Shown: piece by piece, positions 11,768-15,520 of the stretch
Layout: each line of letters starts with the position of its first letter
Position numbering within the stretch: position 1 is the first letter of the stretch
Assembly (NCBI GenBank): GCA_035533375.1
Contig: DATLTV010000024.1
Location: forward strand, 1-15,520
Direction: 5' to 3'
From: DATLTV01 sp035533375
GTDB lineage: Bacteria > Patescibacteriota > Minisyncoccia > UBA6257 > 2-01-FULL-56-20
DNA: 15,520 bases
The notes under the pieces: model-generated
Database searches by the model: none
What the model saw: only the letters and a program-made list of their open reading frames with translations
Told to the model about the DNA's origin: nothing
Translations under genes and position numbers: made by a program

Positions 11768-12973
11768 ATGCTTTATCATTACTTAGCATCCGATAAATCG
11801 GGTCAGATGGCCGAGGGCGACCTCGAGGCGGACAATCTGACCCAGGTCCTGCAGCATCTCGCGACGAGCGAGCTCCGGCCGGTTTCCGTGAAGGCGGTGA
11901 AGCAGGCAAAACAGATCACGCTCGGATTCGGGAGAAAGATCAGCATGACGGATAAAGTGTTTCTCACGAAATATCTCGCACTCATGCTCAAGGTGGGCAC
12001 CGATCTCCTTTCCGCGATTAATATTCTCATTGCCGATTTCGACAAGCCCGCCATGCGGAATTTCCTGCTCGAAGTCCGGGAAAATATCGGCCGCGGCCAG
12101 CCGTTTTACACAGCGTTCGAAGCGCATCGCAATGAATTCTCGCCCACGTTCGTGAGTCTCGTGAAGGCGGCCGAGGCGTCGGGCAACCTCCAGGAAACCT
12201 TCGAGCGTCTTTCGGACGAGCTCCTGCGCGACGCGGAGCTCCAAAGCCGCGTCCGGTCGGCGCTCATTTACCCGATCATCCTCGTGTGCGCCGCGCTCGG
12301 AATCATGATCTTTCTCGTCACCTTCGCTCTGCCGAAGGTTTCGGGCGTTTTCTCGCAGAGCGGCATCAAGCCGCCGTTTTTCTCGCAGATCGTCTTCGGC
12401 GTCGGCCTTTTCATTGGCAATAATATAGTGGCGTTGCTCGTGGCGCTCGCCATAGTCGTCGGCGGTGGCTTGCTCTTTTATTACAAAACGGACGTCGGCA
12501 AAGCGCTCGTCGGCCGTTTTCTCCGAAAGACTCCGTTCATCAAAAATGTATATACCCAACTCGCCATCCAGCGGCTCGCGTCGACCATGAGCTCGCTCAT
12601 GCGGGCGGGATTGCCGATCATCGAGACGATCAACATCGCCGCCGAGACCGTCGGCAATTCGGAATTCCGCTTCAGCTTGAATCGCATCGCGAACGAAGGC
12701 CTGGCCAAAGGGCTCACGATCGGCGAGGCGTTCAAACGAGAGTCCATTTTTCCGAAGGTCGTCACGAATCTCATCGCGGTTTCGGAAAAAGCGGGGCACC
12801 TCGAAGAAGTGCTCGCGACGCTCGCCGATTTTTATGCGGCGAACGTCGATTCCTCGATCAAAGCGCTCGTTTCGCTTCTTGAGCCCGCGCTCCTGCTCGG
12901 CATGGGCGTCATGGTCGCCGCAATCGCACTCTCAATCATCGTGCCAATCTACCAGCTCACGACGCAATTCTAG
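11768..12973 (+). CDS. pilC: Type IV pilus inner-membrane platform protein PilC
   Basis: 401 aa, the normal GspF/PilC length. Two T2SF domains in tandem (about 65-190 and 270-395), each starting with a helical cytoplasmic part: KVFLTKYLALMLKVGTDLLS in the first and LASTMSSLMRAGLPIIETIN in the second. Three membrane segments are visible, about 165-190, 214-242 and 370-397, the last as ALLLGMGVMVAAIALSIIVP. PilC is the platform on which PilB acts to lift pilins into the fibre. pilB-pilC is the usual order. The start directly follows the repeat tail CGAGCTAT; a weak TATAAA at 11716 could be an internal promoter. Confidence 0.95.
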   Translation: MLYHYLASDKSGQMAEGDLEADNLTQVLQHLATSELRPVSVKAVKQAKQITLGFGRKISMTDKVFLTKYLALMLKVGTDLLSAINILIADFDKPAMRNFLLEVRENIGRGQPFYTAFEAHRNEFSPTFVSLVKAAEASGNLQETFERLSDELLRDAELQSRVRSALIYPIILVCAALGIMIFLVTFALPKVSGVFSQSGIKPPFFSQIVFGVGLFIGNNIVALLVALAIVVGGGLLFYYKTDVGKALVGRFLRKTPFIKNVYTQLAIQRLASTMSSLMRAGLPIIETINIAAETVGNSEFRFSLNRIANEGLAKGLTIGEAFKRESIFPKVVTNLIAVSEKAGHLEEVLATLADFYAANVDSSIKALVSLLEPALLLGMGVMVAAIALSIIVPIYQLTTQF

Positions 12974-13020
12974 GGCAATCTCCCGTTTTCCGTCGCAACC
13001 GGTTTCCGGTACATGCAATA

Positions 13021-13029
13021 TGGTATAAT
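13021..13029 (+). promoter_or_regulatory. Extended -10 promoter before the first pilin-propeller gene
   Basis: TGGTATAAT: a perfect TATAAT (13024-13029) preceded by TGG. No clear -35. Expected start about 13036, leaving an AU-rich leader of about 25 nt with no Shine-Dalgarno. Confidence 0.6.
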
Positions 13030-13060
13030 AATCTTATATATAAAATAAACAAAAATTAAT

Positions 13061-14326
13061 ATGCAAAACAACGCATTGCGGAAAGGCTTCACCCTCATCG
13101 AACTCATGATCGTCGGCGCGATCATCATCGTCGTCGCCGTCATCAGTATCGTGAGTCTCACGGGTCGCCGGAGCACGAACAATCTGAACAATACCGCGCA
13201 GCAGGTAGCCACACTGCTCCATGAAGCGCAAAGCCAGTCGATGTCGCAGGTCCAAGGGGCGACATGGGGCGTGCACATCGAGAACAGCACCTCGACCACG
13301 CCGTTTTACGCGCTCTTCAAAAATTCGTATTCCGCAGCGAATACGATCGGCCGCTATCCGCTCCCCGCGGGCGTGCAGTTCGCGACTTCAACCGTTCCTC
13401 TTGGCGTTTCCAAAGACATCACCTTTTCACAGCTCTCGGGAACTCCGAACGCGAGCGCCACGATCACGCTGCAGCTCAGTACGACCGGAGCGACGTCGAC
13501 GATCACGATCACTACTCCCGGCCTCATCGCTCTCGGGTCGTACAGCACGGCGACAAGTACGGGCGGGGGAGGCGGCGGGGGAGGCGGAGTAACAACGACC
13601 ACCTATACCGGAACAGGAGCCAATCCCGAAGGCATCGCCTTCGACGGCACGAACATGTGGACGGCGAACAATAGTGACAACAGCGTCACGAAGATCACCC
13701 CCACGGGCGCAATTACCACCTATACCGGAACGGGATCCGTTCCCCGTGGCATCGCCTTCGACGGCACGAACATGTGGACGGCGAATTATGGCAGCAGCAG
13801 CGTCACGAAGATTACCCCCACGGGCGCAATGACCTCGTATACCGGAACGGGAAACGGTCCCATCGGCATCGCCTTCGACGGCACAAACATGTGGACGGCG
13901 AACCATGGCAACGCGAGCGTTACGAAGATCACGCCCACGGGCGCGATGACCACCTATACCGGGACGGGCAGTGGTCCCGAAGGCATCGCCTTCGACGGCA
14001 CGAACATGTGGACGGCGAACAGTAGTGACAACAGCGTCACGGAAATCTCTCCGACGGGCACAATGGCCACCTTTACCGGAACGGGAGTTGGTCCTATTGC
14101 CATCGCCTTCGACGGCACGAACATGTGGACGGCGAACGATGACGGCAGCAGCATCACGAAGATCACCCCGACGGGCGCAATGACCAACTATACCGGAACG
14201 GGAGCCCATCCCATTGGCATCGCCTTCGACGGCACACATCTGTGGCAATTCGGCTCCGGGTATACCGCTGGCAGCATGTGGACGGCGAACTATAGTAGCA
14301 GCAGCGTCACGAAGATCACCCCTTGA
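13061..14326 (+). CDS. Prepilin-like protein fused to beta-propeller repeats
   Basis: 421 aa. Residues 1-30 are a class III prepilin signal (LRKG before FTLIELMIV; cut after Gly9, Glu14 at +5) with its hydrophobic helix. Residues 31-166 form a small Ser/Thr-rich pseudopilin domain, GspH/FimT-like by layout. A poly-Gly linker (168-176) leads into six repeats of 39 residues (180-218, 219-257, 258-296, 297-335, 336-374, 375-421), each TTYTGTGxxPxGIAFDGTNM plus WTANxxxxSVTKITPTGAM. GIAFDGTNMW is typical of Vgb/NHL-type propeller blades. The last repeat has 8 extra residues (WQFGSGYTAGS region) and stops at ITP. Probably a minor pilin presenting a propeller outside the cell; its ligand is unknown. 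The next gene carries the same repeats. Confidence 0.85.
   Translation: MQNNALRKGFTLIELMIVGAIIIVVAVISIVSLTGRRSTNNLNNTAQQVATLLHEAQSQSMSQVQGATWGVHIENSTSTTPFYALFKNSYSAANTIGRYPLPAGVQFATSTVPLGVSKDITFSQLSGTPNASATITLQLSTTGATSTITITTPGLIALGSYSTATSTGGGGGGGGGVTTTTYTGTGANPEGIAFDGTNMWTANNSDNSVTKITPTGAITTYTGTGSVPRGIAFDGTNMWTANYGSSSVTKITPTGAMTSYTGTGNGPIGIAFDGTNMWTANHGNASVTKITPTGAMTTYTGTGSGPEGIAFDGTNMWTANSSDNSVTEISPTGTMATFTGTGVGPIAIAFDGTNMWTANDDGSSITKITPTGAMTNYTGTGAHPIGIAFDGTHLWQFGSGYTAGSMWTANYSSSSVTKITP
13598..14323 (+). repeat. Six tandem 117-bp propeller-blade repeats (first gene)
   Basis: Units start at 13598, 13715, 13832, 13949, 14066 and 14183 (the last longer). The core encoding GIAFDGTNMWTAN is nearly identical in DNA, synonymous sites included; differences gather in about 3 codons after TGTG and about 5 after WTAN. 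Confidence 0.93.
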
Positions 14327-14365
14327 TTACGTACGCACCCAGTTTCTTCTGAGGCGGGAAAATAA

Positions 14366-14443
14366 TGTCGGGAACCTTTTCTGATTTTAGAAATATGTGA
14401 TCTCTGTCGAAAAAAAGGTTCCTGGAAAAAAAGGTTCCTGACA
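14366..14443. repeat. REP/MITE-like element between the two pilin-propeller genes
   Basis: TGTCGGGAACCTTTT (14366-14380) is the reverse complement of AAAAGGTTCCTGACA (14429-14443) except for one base. Inside, GAAAAAAAGGTTCCTG is repeated twice in tandem (14409-14440). It resembles small palindromes moved by IS200/RAYT-type transposases, but none is encoded here. It fills much of the 167-bp gap between the genes. Confidence 0.7.
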
Positions 14444-14493
14444 CTGTTATCACAAAACAAAAGAGAGGGCGGAAAGGTGATAGTGAGATACAT

Positions 14494-15520
14494 ATGTCGA
14501 TCGAGTCAAAAAGCCGACGAACGAGCGGGCTGGTAGCGGGCCAATCCCTCGTCGAGATCCTCGTCGCCATCGCCGTAGGCGCGGTACTTATCATCGGCGC
14601 CGTGAGCGTCATCGCTCCCGCGCTTCAGGAAAGCGCGCAGGCCCAAAAAGTGCAGGCGGGAGCGGCGCTCGGTAGCGAGCTCGCTTCGAATATCCGCGCC
14701 TGGTCGAAAAGCGACTGGCACAACGTGTCGAACCTCGCGACCTCTTCCGCGCATCTGTATTATCTGAACACCTCGAGCTCGCCCTTCACCGCCGTCACGG
14801 GAACGGAAAGCATCGTGATTGCGACGACCACCTATACCCGCTACTTCTATCTCGCGAGCGTCTACCGCGACGCGAACGGCAACGTCACTTCAAGCGCGGG
14901 TTCAATCGATCCCTCATCGATGTTTGTGACCGTGGCGTACGCCTGGACGAAGAGCCCGACGAGCACGATTGCTTTCTATCTCACCCGCTACGCCGATAAC
15001 ACGTTCAACCAGAGCAACTGGTCCGGCGGTCCGGGACAGAGCACTTCGACTTCGTTCGCGGGCAGTAGCTTCGCCTCATCGACGAACATCTCCTACGCAA
15101 TATCGGGAGCGATCTCGATCACCTATAGCGTAACAACGACCACCTATACCGGGACGGGCAGTGGTCCCGAAGGCATCGCCTTCGACGGCACGAACATGTG
15201 GACGGCGAACTTTGGCGACAACAGCGTCACGAAGATCACCCCGACGGGTGCTATGACCACCTATACCGGAACGGGCAGTGGTCCCGAACGCATCGCCTTC
15301 GACGGCACGAACATGTGGACGACGAACAATACCGTCAACAGCGTCACGAAGGTCTCCCCGACAGGCACAATGACCACGTATACTGGAACAGGATCCAGTC
15401 CCATCGGCATCGCCTTCGACGGCACAAACATGTGGACGGCGAACCACGGCGGCAGCGTCACGAAGATTACCCCCACGGGCGCAACGACCACGTATACCGT
15501 AACGGAAAATCCTCAAGGCA
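14494..15520 (+). CDS. PilV/GspI-type prepilin fused to the same propeller repeats (partial, 3' end outside window)
   Basis: 342 residues are visible and the frame is open at the window edge. The N-terminus has the class III site VAG before QSLVEILVAIAVGAVLI: cut after Gly16, Glu21 at +5. GQSLVEIL recalls PilV/GspI-type minor pilins. Residues about 40-215 form a Ser/Thr-rich domain unlike that of the preceding gene. From residue 216 come three complete 38-39-residue repeats and part of a fourth, nearly identical to those of 13061-14326. Start: ATG 14494, with AAGGTGAT (14474-14481), a good Shine-Dalgarno core, 12 nt upstream. Likely a second minor pilin carrying a propeller. The third repeat lacks one codon, and the last visible one (TTYTVTENPQG) departs from the consensus. 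Confidence 0.85.
   Translation, partial: MSIESKSRRTSGLVAGQSLVEILVAIAVGAVLIIGAVSVIAPALQESAQAQKVQAGAALGSELASNIRAWSKSDWHNVSNLATSSAHLYYLNTSSSPFTAVTGTESIVIATTTYTRYFYLASVYRDANGNVTSSAGSIDPSSMFVTVAYAWTKSPTSTIAFYLTRYADNTFNQSNWSGGPGQSTSTSFAGSSFASSTNISYAISGAISITYSVTTTTYTGTGSGPEGIAFDGTNMWTANFGDNSVTKITPTGAMTTYTGTGSGPERIAFDGTNMWTTNNTVNSVTKVSPTGTMTTYTGTGSSPIGIAFDGTNMWTANHGGSVTKITPTGATTTYTVTENPQG
15139..15520 (+). repeat. 117-bp propeller-blade repeats (second gene, continues beyond window)
   Basis: Units at 15139, 15256 and 15373 (the last 114 bp) and a partial one from 15487. Similarity with the first gene starts abruptly at GTAACAACGACCACCTATAC (15130 here, 13589 there). Confidence 0.92.

Noticed and set aside
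13427..14248. Long minus-strand ORF (273 aa) opposite the propeller repeats, and a similar one at 15076-15516
   Set aside because: Each is the complement of the 117-bp repeats, kept open by the repetition itself. It has no start signals, and the plus-strand frame has prepilin and propeller motifs.

Overview
The window looks like chromosomal DNA from a Candidate Phyla Radiation (Patescibacteria) bacterium, probably Parcubacteria. This is inferred, not computed. The grounds are a trimmed and hairpin-extended 3' end of 23S rRNA, an IF-2 reduced to its GTPase core, a GxDCGGxC single-pass membrane protein, class III pilins of the CPR type next to pilB and pilC, several apparently leaderless genes, and intergenic spaces packed with short repeats.

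Layout. (1) 1-630: the 3' end of 23S rRNA, a structured spacer with a terminator-like hairpin, 5S rRNA, and a second terminator-like structure. (2) 659-2200: a divergent pair, arfB on the minus strand and a membrane-anchored Cys-motif protein on the plus strand, driven by promoters that share a -35 region; then a small membrane-protein gene on the minus strand. (3) 2303-2540: a roughly 240-bp non-coding element with terminal inverted repeats. (4) 2570-6795: core genes rodA, mltG, infB and rbfA, for cell-wall elongation, glycan termination, translation initiation and 30S maturation. (5) 6807-7310: an unrecognised minus-strand gene. (6) 7393-8041: an interrupted tRNA-Cys-like 5' half with its promoter, a palindrome, a small GIY-YIG nuclease gene overlapping an intact tRNA-Cys, and tRNA-Leu(UAA). 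(7) 8126-8977: an RluA-family pseudouridine synthase with repeat-encoded insertions. (8) 9089-15520: a type IV pilus locus with a pilin, pilB, pilC, and two further prepilin-like proteins fused to 39-residue beta-propeller-type repeats. The last gene runs off the window.

The pilus genes form a coherent set: PilB powers assembly on the PilC platform, 9089-9706 is a pilin, and the two chimeric prepilins could place propeller domains on the pilus or at its tip. The most unusual points are the shared 117-bp propeller cassette joined to two different pilin heads with a sharp DNA boundary, an intercistronic inverted-repeat element ending in CGAGCTATYATG before rbfA, pilB and pilC whose 8-bp unit also sits in frame inside the RluA-family gene, a C10 tract at the -35 position of the pilin promoter, and the broken tRNA-Cys beside a GIY-YIG gene.
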